Shown here: positions 1-6,772 of the stretch, one piece after another
How positions within the stretch are numbered: position 1 is the stretch's first letter
Layout of the letters: every line of letters starts with the position of its first letter
Assembly (NCBI GenBank): GCA_966185765.1
Contig: CBIFVZ010000045.1
Location: 1-31,516, forward strand
Length of the DNA: 31,516 nt
Reading direction: 5' to 3'
From: CBIFVZ01 sp966185765
GTDB taxonomy: Bacteria > Pseudomonadota > Gammaproteobacteria > Enterobacterales > Enterobacteriaceae
Program-made: the position numbers and the translations under genes
The notes under the pieces: model-generated
The model's database searches: none
Told to the model about the DNA's origin: nothing
Seen by the model: the letters and a program-made list of their open reading frames with translations, nothing else

Positions 1-177
1 AAGCCCGAACGTGAGTTCAGGCTCTCTTAAAAAATATGGCGGTGAGGAAGGGATTGACTCGCTTTGCTCGCCCTGCGGGCAGCCGCCTCACAGGCTCGGC
101 GTCTGTCCAACAGGCGTTGCCTGTTGTCGAACCCTGGTCAAGGTTTCTCACCCTTCCTCGTCTGTGCGATATGCAAT

Positions 178-203
178 AAAAAAGCCCGAACGTGAGTTCA
201 GGC
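178..203 (-). terminator. Second copy of the tRNA terminator
   Basis: The same hairpin and T-run as at 359-384, displaced by one 181-bp repeat. A third copy sits at 1-22 with its T-run cut by the window edge. Repeated terminators imply that the distal repeats are transcribed only by read-through. Confidence 0.75.
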
Positions 204-358
204 TCTCTTAAAAAATATGGCGGTGAGGAAGGGATTGACTCGCTTTGCTCGCCCTGCGGGCAGCCGCCTCACAGGCTCGGCGTCTGTCCAACAGGCGTTG
301 CCTGTTGTCGAACCCTGGTCAAGGTTTCTCACCCTTCCTCGTCTGTGCGATATGCAAT

Positions 359-384
359 AAAAAAGCCCGAACGTGAGTTCAGGC
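359..384 (-). terminator. Terminator directly after tRNA-Ser
   Basis: On the minus strand GCCTGAAC (377-384) pairs with GTTCGGGC (365-372) around a TCAC loop, with one G-T pair, and runs into six T's. It starts 15 nt after the tRNA CCA. Confidence 0.85.
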
Positions 385-398
385 TCTCTTAAAAAATA

Positions 399-486
399 TG
401 GCGGTGAGGAAGGGATTCGAACCCTTGATACGTTGCCGTATACACACTTTCCAGGCGTGCTCCTTCAGCCTCTCGGACACCTCACC
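399..486 (-). tRNA. serX: tRNA-Ser (anticodon GGA)
   Basis: An 88-nt tRNA gene reads on the minus strand. The acceptor arms GGTGAGG and CCTCACC pair, followed by discriminator G and an encoded CCA (3' end at 399). The anticodon loop reads CTGGAAAG, giving GGA, which decodes UCC and UCU. A long variable arm and the T-loop GGTTCGAATCC mark it as a class II serine tRNA. It sits upstream of ghrA as serX does in E. coli. A terminator hairpin lies immediately 3', and the last 19 bases (399-417) recur in each downstream tandem repeat. Confidence 0.97.
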
Positions 487-521
487 ATATTGTCATTCAC
501 ACCGTAGCGTTAACCGGCGCT

Positions 522-550
522 AATGTAGGGGAAAGCCCCGAAGCCGTCAA
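522..550 (-). promoter_or_regulatory. tRNA-Ser promoter
   Basis: On the minus strand TTGACG (545-550) and TACATT (522-527) are separated by exactly 17 bases, a good sigma-70 arrangement. The bases after the -10 are GC-rich (AGCGCCGG), the kind of discriminator found at stringently controlled stable-RNA promoters. Transcription would begin near 515, about 29 nt before the mature tRNA 5' end. Assignment is by pattern only. Confidence 0.7.
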
Positions 551-769
551 CGCAAATTTATTACTGTTCAATGTGTTCAGCCAAACTTCACGCAATCTGG
601 TGCTAAAAAGCACAACTTAAGTACTAAAAGTACGCGTCCTGCATAACCATGCAGCGTTTGAAGGCAGCGCTAGCTACGAAAAGGCGCGGAAAAAGTGGAT
701 CGCAGCGCACGCCGTTTGTACGCTTATCCATTAAGAGCAATGGTTTAGCAAACGAGATCAGGAGAGCAC

Positions 770-1708
770 ATGGATATTCTGTTCTGGCACCCGTCCTTTA
801 ACGCCAGTGAATGGAGCGAACGGTTAGCACAGGCGCTGCCAGAGGCGCGCGTGCGCGTCTGGCAGCCGGGCGATAACGCTCATGCCGATTACGCGCTGGT
901 GTGGCAACCGCCGGTGGAGATGTTGCAGGGCCGTAAACTCAAGGGCGTATTTGTGCTGGGGGCCGGGGTCGATGCCATTCTGGAGCGTCTGCGAACCTAC
1001 CCGACCATGCTGCGTGAGGATGTACCGCTGTTTCGCCTTGAAGATACGGGCATGGCGCAGCAAATGCAGGAATATGCCGTAAGCCAGGTGCTACGTTGGT
1101 TTCGCCGTTTTGATGATTACCAGGCCCTCCAGGCTCAGGCGCGGTGGCAGCCGCTGGAGGAGTATTCACGTGAAACGTTTACTATTGGTATTCTGGGTGC
1201 GGGTGTGCTGGGCGCAAAAGTGGCAGAGAGCCTGCGAGAATGGGATTTTCCGATCCGCTGCTGGAGCCGCTCGGTGAAAAACTATCCGGGCGTGGTGAGC
1301 TTTGCTGGCAATGAGCAGCTGGCGGCATTCCTCAACGGCTGTCGGGTGCTTATCAATTTGCTGCCCAGTACGCCAGACACGGTCGGTATCATTAATGCCA
1401 CACTGTTATCACAGTTGCCGCAGGGAGTTTATGTACTGAACGTGGCACGCGGTGCGCATGTGGTGGTGGATGATCTGCTGGCGGCACTTGACTGTGGTAA
1501 ACTCAGCCGCGCAACGTTGGATGTTTTTTCTGCGGAGCCGTTAGCGCCAGACAGTCCGCTCTGGGCGCACCCGCGAATAGCCATTACGCCACATATCGGC
1601 GCGGTCACGCGTCCAGCCCAGGCGGTGGAGTGGATTGCCGCTGCCATCGGTAAACTTGAGCAAGGGGCGCAACCCGGCGGCCTGGTAGACAGACAGCGCG
1701 GTTACTGA
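770..1708 (+). CDS. ghrA: Glyoxylate/hydroxypyruvate reductase A
   Basis: The product (312 aa) is a cytosolic NADPH-dependent D-2-hydroxyacid dehydrogenase that reduces glyoxylate to glycolate and hydroxypyruvate to glycerate. The Rossmann dinucleotide motif GILGAGVLGAKV lies at residues 140-151. The family catalytic triad is visible as Arg227 (NVARGA), Glu256 (FSAEPLAP) and His275 (TPHIGA). The length equals E. coli GhrA. The ATG at 770 follows AGGAGAG with good spacing. It is the first of three co-oriented genes (ghrA, ycdX, ycdY) separated by 40 and 20 bp, so co-transcription is likely. Nothing looks broken. Identification rests on protein similarity over the full length and conserved order beside serX. 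Confidence 0.97.
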   Translation: MDILFWHPSFNASEWSERLAQALPEARVRVWQPGDNAHADYALVWQPPVEMLQGRKLKGVFVLGAGVDAILERLRTYPTMLREDVPLFRLEDTGMAQQMQEYAVSQVLRWFRRFDDYQALQAQARWQPLEEYSRETFTIGILGAGVLGAKVAESLREWDFPIRCWSRSVKNYPGVVSFAGNEQLAAFLNGCRVLINLLPSTPDTVGIINATLLSQLPQGVYVLNVARGAHVVVDDLLAALDCGKLSRATLDVFSAEPLAPDSPLWAHPRIAITPHIGAVTRPAQAVEWIAAAIGKLEQGAQPGGLVDRQRGY

Positions 1709-1748
1709 CCTGCTGCTTCACGCACAAAAGCTTTTGAGGAGAACAATG

Positions 1749-2486
1749 ATGTACCCCGTTGATTTGCATATGCACACCGTCGCCAGTACCCATGCTTATA
1801 GCACGCTTCATGACTATATTGCGGTGGCTAAAGAGAAAGGGATCGCGCTTTTTGCTATCACCGATCATGGCCCGGATATGGCAGACGCGCCGCACCACTG
1901 GCACTTTATCAATATGCGAATCTGGCCGCGGATGGTCGATGGCGTAGGTATTCTGCGCGGCATAGAGGCCAACATTAAAAACACCAAAGGCGAAATTGAC
2001 TGCACGGGTCCCATGCTGGATGCACTGGACCTTATCATTGCAGGGTTTCACGAGCCGGTATTCCCGCCGCAGGATAAAGCGCGCCATACCGAGGCAATGA
2101 TTGCCACTATGGCCAACAGTGATGTGCACATGATTAGCCACCCCGGTAACCCGAAATTCCCGGTAGATATTCCGGCCATTGCCGCAGCGGCAGCGCAATA
2201 TCAGGTCGCACTTGAACTCAACAACTCCTCTTTTACCCACTCGCGCATGGGCAGTAAACCCAATTGTCGCGCGATTGCTGAGGCCGTACGTGATGCAGGC
2301 GGCTGGCTGGCGTTAGGTTCAGACTCCCACACCGCCTTTACGCTGGGTGAGTTCAACGAGTGCCGTAAAATTCTTGATGAAGTAGAATTCCCTGAAGATC
2401 GTATTCTTAACGTCTCGCCGCGTCGCCTGCTGAACTTCCTTGAGACGCGCGGCAAAGCGCCGATCCCTGAACTATCGGCACTCTGA
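1749..2486 (+). CDS. ycdX: PHP-domain zinc phosphatase YcdX
   Basis: The product (245 aa) belongs to the PHP superfamily of metal-dependent phosphoesterases. The N-terminal DLHMHT motif supplies His7 and His9, and further metal-ligand motifs follow (ITDHGPD, GIEAN, IISHPGNP-like MISHPGNP, GSDSHT). E. coli YcdX binds three zinc ions and has been linked to swarming; its physiological substrate is not settled. Two ATGs are adjacent (1746 and 1749). The second is chosen because GAGGAG at 1736-1741 then has 7-nt spacing and the protein aligns from MYPVDLH. It lies 40 bp after ghrA and 20 bp before ycdY, whose E. coli product is described as a chaperone helping YcdX acquire zinc. Confidence 0.95.
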   Translation: MYPVDLHMHTVASTHAYSTLHDYIAVAKEKGIALFAITDHGPDMADAPHHWHFINMRIWPRMVDGVGILRGIEANIKNTKGEIDCTGPMLDALDLIIAGFHEPVFPPQDKARHTEAMIATMANSDVHMISHPGNPKFPVDIPAIAAAAAQYQVALELNNSSFTHSRMGSKPNCRAIAEAVRDAGGWLALGSDSHTAFTLGEFNECRKILDEVEFPEDRILNVSPRRLLNFLETRGKAPIPELSAL

Positions 2487-2506
2487 ACTAAAACGGAAAT
2501 TTTTTG

Positions 2507-3082
2507 ATGAACGAGTTTTCAATTATCTGCCGCATCCTCGGCTCGCTTTTTAATCGTCAGCCGCAGGACCCGTTGCTGGAGCCGCTGTATACCCTCATTC
2601 GTGAGGGCAAGCTGGCGCAGCACTGGCCGCTTGAGCAGGACGACCTGTTGGCACGTTTGCAGAAAAATTGTGATGTACGCGAGCTGGCGGCAGATTACAA
2701 CGCGCTGTTTGTTGGGGAGGCGTGCAGCGTACCGCCTTATCGTTCAGCATGGGTTGAAGGCAGCCGTGAAGATGAGGTGAGCCAGTTTCTTAAGGCGCTC
2801 GGCATGCCGCTCGGTGAAGGCCCGGCAGACAGCTTCGGTGCGCTGCTGCTTGCCGCCTCCTGGCTTGAAGACCAGAGAAAAGACGATGAAAGTGATGCAC
2901 TGGAGCCGCTTTTTGCTGATTTTATTTTGCCGTGGCATGACACTTTTCTTGGCAAGGTGGAAGCCCACGCGACATCGGCATTCTGGCGTACTCTTGCTCA
3001 GTTAAGCCGTGAGGCGGTCAACGCCATGTGGGAAGAGTTGCAGGAAGAGGCTTACCAGGACGAAACGTCTGAAGACGACTAG
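2507..3082 (+). CDS. ycdY: TorD/DmsD-like chaperone YcdY
   Basis: The product (191 aa) is an all-helical protein of the TorD/DmsD/NarJ redox-enzyme chaperone superfamily. Its E. coli homolog (about 184 aa) has been reported to assist zinc loading of YcdX, which fits the adjacent position. Conserved stretches include the VPPYRSAWVEG segment and the C-terminal PFWRT-like AFWRTLAQL. The C-terminus is a few residues longer and very acidic (EEAYQDETSEDD). The ATG at 2507 is chosen; an adjacent in-frame TTG at 2504 would add one residue. The Shine-Dalgarno is weak (ACGGAAAT), so translation may be coupled to ycdX. Confidence 0.92.
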   Translation: MNEFSIICRILGSLFNRQPQDPLLEPLYTLIREGKLAQHWPLEQDDLLARLQKNCDVRELAADYNALFVGEACSVPPYRSAWVEGSREDEVSQFLKALGMPLGEGPADSFGALLLAASWLEDQRKDDESDALEPLFADFILPWHDTFLGKVEAHATSAFWRTLAQLSREAVNAMWEELQEEAYQDETSEDD

Positions 3083-3145
3083 CCACTGTGCCTGGCAGTC
3101 AGGGTGGCGATATGAGTCGCTTACTGACTGAATGGTTTTTCCCGT

Positions 3146-3328
3146 ACGCCCTGCTTTGCAGGGCGTGAGACTGATGCCTTACCGCATCCTGTCACAGACA
3201 GGATGGATGATACCCAATAAAAAATAAGGAAAATCAATTTATTGATTTTCGTCTGCTCACCACAAAGAAGGAAAAACCACGTTTTTTCCTTCTTTGTCAG
3301 CAATCTGACGCCCTGCTTTGCAGGGCGT
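3146..3328. repeat. Cluster of five perfect inverted repeats
   Basis: The 296-bp gap between ycdY and ymdB contains five perfect hairpins. They are 3146-3166 (arms ACGCCCTG/CAGGGCGT), 3185-3205 (CATCCTGTC/GACAGGATG), 3229-3250 (GAAAATCAAT/ATTGATTTTC), 3262-3297 (15-bp arms, ACAAAGAAGGAAAAA on the left, loop CCACGT) and 3308-3328, a base-for-base copy of the first. The last is followed by TTTTAC, so it can act as a plus-strand terminator for ycdY. The function of the others is not evident. Confidence 0.85.
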
Positions 3329-3332
3329 TTTA
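3308..3332 (+). terminator. Probable terminator of the ghrA-ycdX-ycdY unit
   Basis: An 8-bp perfect stem, ACGCCCTG with CAGGGCGT around a CTTTG loop, ends in a short T-run (TTTT). It lies 226 bp after the ycdY stop and 47 bp before ymdB, the last of the five-hairpin cluster. Confidence 0.55.
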
Positions 3333-3378
3333 CTTTCTGTGGCGCGGACTATGCTAAAGAAAGGGTAAAGGAGGAATC

Positions 3379-3912
3379 ATGCAAGAGCGAATCAATATTA
3401 TAGAAGGGGATATTACCCAGATGCGGGTGGATGTCATCGTCAATGCCGCCAACCGCTCGCTGATGGGCGGGGGTGGCGTTGATGGCGCTATTCACCGGGC
3501 CGCAGGAGCCGCGCTGATGGCCGAGTGTCGGGAAGTATACCAGCGACAGGGTGAGTGTCCGCCCGGACAGGCGGTCATTACCGGGGCAGGCAATTTACCG
3601 GCGAAGGCCGTTGTTCATGCCGTTGGGCCGGTGTGGCGCGGGGGAAGTGAAGGTGAGGAGGCACTTCTGGCAAGCGCCTATCGCAACAGTTTACAGCTGA
3701 CAAGCGACAATGGTTTTCACAGCGTGGCGTTTGCGGCTATCAGTACCGGTGCTTACGGTTACCCACGTCCCGCCGCGGCGCAAATCGCCCTGAATGTCGT
3801 AGCGCATTTTCTGCGGACACACCGTCAACCGGAGCACGTATACTTCGTGTGCTATGACGAAGAAAACGCCCGACTTTACCGACGCCTCCTGGCGCAGCCT
3901 GCTGACCAATAA
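3379..3912 (+). CDS. ymdB: O-acetyl-ADP-ribose deacetylase (macrodomain)
   Basis: The product (177 aa, equal to E. coli YmdB) is a single macrodomain that hydrolyses O-acetyl-ADP-ribose and, in E. coli, binds and down-regulates RNase III. The ADP-ribose binding signatures are visible: GDIT at 10-13, NAAN at 22-25, GGGGVDGAIH at 30-39 and the STGAYGYP loop. The ATG follows AAAGGAGGAATC, a strong Shine-Dalgarno. The last 59 bp overlap the start of clsC in another frame, as expected for this pair, so the two are translated from one mRNA. The regulatory target RNase III is not encoded in the window. Confidence 0.96.
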   Translation: MQERINIIEGDITQMRVDVIVNAANRSLMGGGGVDGAIHRAAGAALMAECREVYQRQGECPPGQAVITGAGNLPAKAVVHAVGPVWRGGSEGEEALLASAYRNSLQLTSDNGFHSVAFAAISTGAYGYPRPAAAQIALNVVAHFLRTHRQPEHVYFVCYDEENARLYRRLLAQPADQ

Positions 3913-5338
3913 CGACCATGCCACGCGCCTGGGGCGCGCTATTGCGCCCGAGGCGGCACGCCATGAGGGATTGTGCGGTATTCATCCACTTGATGACAGC
4001 CTCGACGCGTTTGCTGCCCGCTATCAGCTGGCCAGCATGGCAGAGCGCACCCTGGACGTACAGTATTATATCTGGGAAGACGATATGTCCGGGCGGTTGC
4101 TGTTTGGTGCGCTCCTTGCTGCCGCCAGACGTGGCGTGAAGGTGCGCATGTTGCTTGATGATAATAACACCGTTGGCATGGACAATATTTTGCGGCTGCT
4201 GGATGCGCATCCCAATATTGAAGTTCGCCTGTTTAACCCGTTTTCTTTTCGTACCCTGCGCATGCTGGGCTACCTCACTGACTTTGCGCGCCTGAACCGG
4301 CGCATGCACAATAAAAGTTTTACCGTTGACGGCGAAGCCACCATTGTAGGTGGACGCAACGTGGGTGATGCCTACTTTGGAACCGGTGAGCAACCGTTAT
4401 TTACCGATCTGGATGTACTGGCGGTGGGTCCGGTTGTGGCTGACGTGTGTGAGGATTTTGAACGCTACTGGCAATCAGGCTCGGTCATCGCTCTCGCCCA
4501 GGTACTGGATGTGAGTGAAGATGAACTGACCCGGCGAGTAGAGTTGCCGCATGATGTTCGCTCAACACCGATGGCGCAGCGCTACCTTGAGCGTCTGCGC
4601 ACTTCGCGCTTTGTAAACCAGCTGGAGTCCGGGCAGCTCGAGACTATCTGGGCGCGCACACGACTGTTGAGTGACGATCCGCGTAAAGGAGAGGGCAAGG
4701 CGCGTCTGCGTTCGCTGCTGGGGCTGCGCTTAATAAAGGTGATTGGCGAGCCAACGTCTCAGTTCGATATTATCTCCGCTTATTTTGTCCCCACCCGATC
4801 CGGCGTGGCGCAATTGCTGATGCTGGCGCGGCGTGGAGTGAAAATCGCTATCCTCACCAATTCACTGGCGGCGAATGATGTCTCAGTGGTCCATGCGGGC
4901 TACGCTCGCTGGCGTAAAAGGCTGCTACGCGCTGGTGTGGCGCTGTTTGAACTTAAACCACAGCGTGCGAGCGGCGCACCTCACGATCGAGGGCTTACCG
5001 GCAACTCCGGCTCCAGCCTGCATGCGAAGACTTTCAGCGTTGATGGCGATAAAGTGTTTATCGGCTCATTCAACTTTGACCCACGCTCGGCCATGCTTAA
5101 TACCGAAATGGGATTTGTGATTGAAAGTCGCGAGCTGGCACAAACCATTCATCAACGTTTTACTCACAGCCGCGGTGCGGCGGCGTGGGAGTTAAGGCTC
5201 GATAAATGGCGGCGCATAAACTGGATTGAGCGCCACGGCGAACAGGAAGTGGTGCTCAAAAAAGAGCCGCAGACGCGCTTCTGGCAGCGGTTGGTGGTGC
5301 GTATTGCTGCGCGTCTGCCGGTGGAGTGGCTGTTGTAG
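3854..5338 (+). CDS. clsC: Cardiolipin synthase C
   Basis: The product (494 aa) is a phospholipase D superfamily enzyme that makes cardiolipin; E. coli ClsC uses phosphatidylethanolamine as phosphatidyl donor to phosphatidylglycerol and works together with YmdB. Two HxKxxxxD catalytic motifs are present: HNKSFTVD near residue 152 and HAKTFSVD near residue 391, each followed by a G-rich GGRN or GSFN strand. The ATG at 3854 lies inside ymdB and has no clear Shine-Dalgarno, suggesting coupled translation. No other in-frame ATG exists before about residue 60, well inside the conserved region, so this start is preferred although it gives about 20 residues more than the shorter annotated E. coli form. 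It ends 5 bp before the convergent opgC stop. Confidence 0.93.
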   Translation: MTKKTPDFTDASWRSLLTNNDHATRLGRAIAPEAARHEGLCGIHPLDDSLDAFAARYQLASMAERTLDVQYYIWEDDMSGRLLFGALLAAARRGVKVRMLLDDNNTVGMDNILRLLDAHPNIEVRLFNPFSFRTLRMLGYLTDFARLNRRMHNKSFTVDGEATIVGGRNVGDAYFGTGEQPLFTDLDVLAVGPVVADVCEDFERYWQSGSVIALAQVLDVSEDELTRRVELPHDVRSTPMAQRYLERLRTSRFVNQLESGQLETIWARTRLLSDDPRKGEGKARLRSLLGLRLIKVIGEPTSQFDIISAYFVPTRSGVAQLLMLARRGVKIAILTNSLAANDVSVVHAGYARWRKRLLRAGVALFELKPQRASGAPHDRGLTGNSGSSLHAKTFSVDGDKVFIGSFNFDPRSAMLNTEMGFVIESRELAQTIHQRFTHSRGAAAWELRLDKWRRINWIERHGEQEVVLKKEPQTRFWQRLVVRIAARLPVEWLL

Positions 5339-5343
5339 GGTGT

Positions 5344-6498
5344 CTACTCCTGGCGGCGGGTAACCTGTGCATTATTGAGTTTACTTTGTGGTTTGCCGGA
5401 AAACAAAAAACGCAGCAGCGGTACGCGCAGATGCAACTCATACAGCACGATGGCGATGCTAATCACAAATACCAGCCCGGTGAAAAAGCCCAGCGTGTTA
5501 GAGGTAATGTGAGGCGTGATATACGCACCGAAAAACAGCGTCAGCGGATGATGCACCAGATAAATAAACAGCGAAGCGTTAACGAAATAGGTCACGCGTG
5601 GCGAATGAAAGTTCAGGAAGCGGTGGCCCAGTGAGAAGACCACGTTTGTCATCCACAGCCCCATCAGCATGAGAATCAGGCATTCTGTTTCATACATCCA
5701 GCCATCGCCGCTGCCAAAACGTTGGTTGAGCAGGTAGGCGGCAAACGCCAGCGCTGAACCGATGTAACAGCCGATGGAAGGGGTAATGAAACGCTGACGC
5801 AGCGCCGGGTATTTAAACGCCACCGCACCCAACATAAAGAAGGGTAAATAAAGCAGCGTTTGCATCACAACAAAATTAAACAGTCCGTCGCTGAGAATGG
5901 GGGGATAAGCAATGAGCAGCAGGCGACGCAGGCCAGCCCAGATAATGCCAAACCCCAAAAACAGTAGAGATAATTTTATCAGTGAGAAGGTTTTTTCTGC
6001 CGTGGCGGCATATTGTTTTAAATGTCTAAACAGAATGAAACCGAGGCTGGTTAAAATAACCAGAACCAGTAAAAACCACAGATGGGAAACCAGCTCCCAG
6101 ACCAGCGTATTATATTTTTCATACAGGCTGAGCCGCGGCCATTTTTCTGCTTTGCCGGAAACAAATTGCAACATAAGAAATTGCGGTAGCGTCAGCAGAG
6201 GAATAGCCGTGAGCATGGGAATGCCGACGCGTTCCACGCGCACTTTCCACCAGTGGCTGTGGGTGTAGCGCAGGTAAAGCATGTAAGAAAAGTAGCCGGA
6301 AATAACAAAGAAAACCTGCATCCGGAAGGAATGAATGAAATCGTTAAAAAGTGTTAACCACCAGGTAGGATCAACGCTATTAACGTGCCAGCGATGGCTG
6401 GAATAAATCAGCGACAGGTGGAAGGGGATGCCCAGTAACATGAGCCAGGCTCTTATCGAATCAAGGAAAAATTCGCGTGCTACCGGTGCTTTACTCAT
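5344..6498 (-). CDS. opgC: Glucans biosynthesis protein C, succinyltransferase
   Basis: The product (384 aa) is an integral inner-membrane acyltransferase of the acyltransferase-3 family that adds succinyl groups to osmoregulated periplasmic glucans. About ten hydrophobic segments are visible across the protein. The N-terminus REFFLDSIRAWLMLLGIPFHLSLIY carries the family's early Arg and His. The ATG at 6498 follows GGAGTGAG with good spacing. It is divergent from opgG-opgH, whose products build the glucan backbone, which is the usual enterobacterial arrangement. The length agrees with E. coli OpgC (385 aa). It is convergent with clsC with a 5-bp gap and no obvious shared terminator. Confidence 0.96.
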   Translation of the reverse strand: MSKAPVAREFFLDSIRAWLMLLGIPFHLSLIYSSHRWHVNSVDPTWWLTLFNDFIHSFRMQVFFVISGYFSYMLYLRYTHSHWWKVRVERVGIPMLTAIPLLTLPQFLMLQFVSGKAEKWPRLSLYEKYNTLVWELVSHLWFLLVLVILTSLGFILFRHLKQYAATAEKTFSLIKLSLLFLGFGIIWAGLRRLLLIAYPPILSDGLFNFVVMQTLLYLPFFMLGAVAFKYPALRQRFITPSIGCYIGSALAFAAYLLNQRFGSGDGWMYETECLILMLMGLWMTNVVFSLGHRFLNFHSPRVTYFVNASLFIYLVHHPLTLFFGAYITPHITSNTLGFFTGLVFVISIAIVLYELHLRVPLLRFLFSGKPQSKLNNAQVTRRQE

Positions 6499-6772
6499 CT
6501 CACTCCACCAGAATATCGGACTATTCGTCTTACCCTTAAGACGGGCAAGGTCTACATTGGGTCGCTAACCCTACACTAACCCGGACAAACTGTCTCCAGG
6601 ATATTCGTATAAAGCGTATTCTTCAAAGTATGAGTCGTTTAGCGCTGTTGCTAACAGAGTGAACCTGCCCGCTATATGGTTGTCGGAAAGCTGAAGTATC
6701 CATTAGAATGGATCGGATTGACCTTAGCACACAAAGGGGGATGTGCTGATTTTTATGAAACATAAACCAGAA

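Larger units (their letters stand above)
1..417 (-). repeat. 181-bp tandem repeat carrying the tRNA-Ser 3' end
   Basis: Two full copies (1-181 and 182-362) appear identical, and a third partial copy (363-417) merges into the tRNA. The window edge cuts the array, so the copy number is unknown. In tRNA orientation each unit holds the 19-nt tRNA 3' end with CCA, a terminator hairpin with a T-run, then about 120 nt of unique sequence with inverted repeats. The architecture closely resembles the repeats distal to E. coli tyrT (about 178 bp with 19 bp of tRNA 3' end, source of rtT RNA). A 66-codon frame recurs in each copy, but the 181-bp period is not a multiple of three and nothing marks it as coding. 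Confidence 0.9.

Noticed and set aside
11..392. 66-codon frame present in each tandem repeat
   Set aside because: It simply follows the repeat, starts at GTG without a ribosome site, runs antisense to the tRNA tail, and the 181-bp period breaks any continuous frame.
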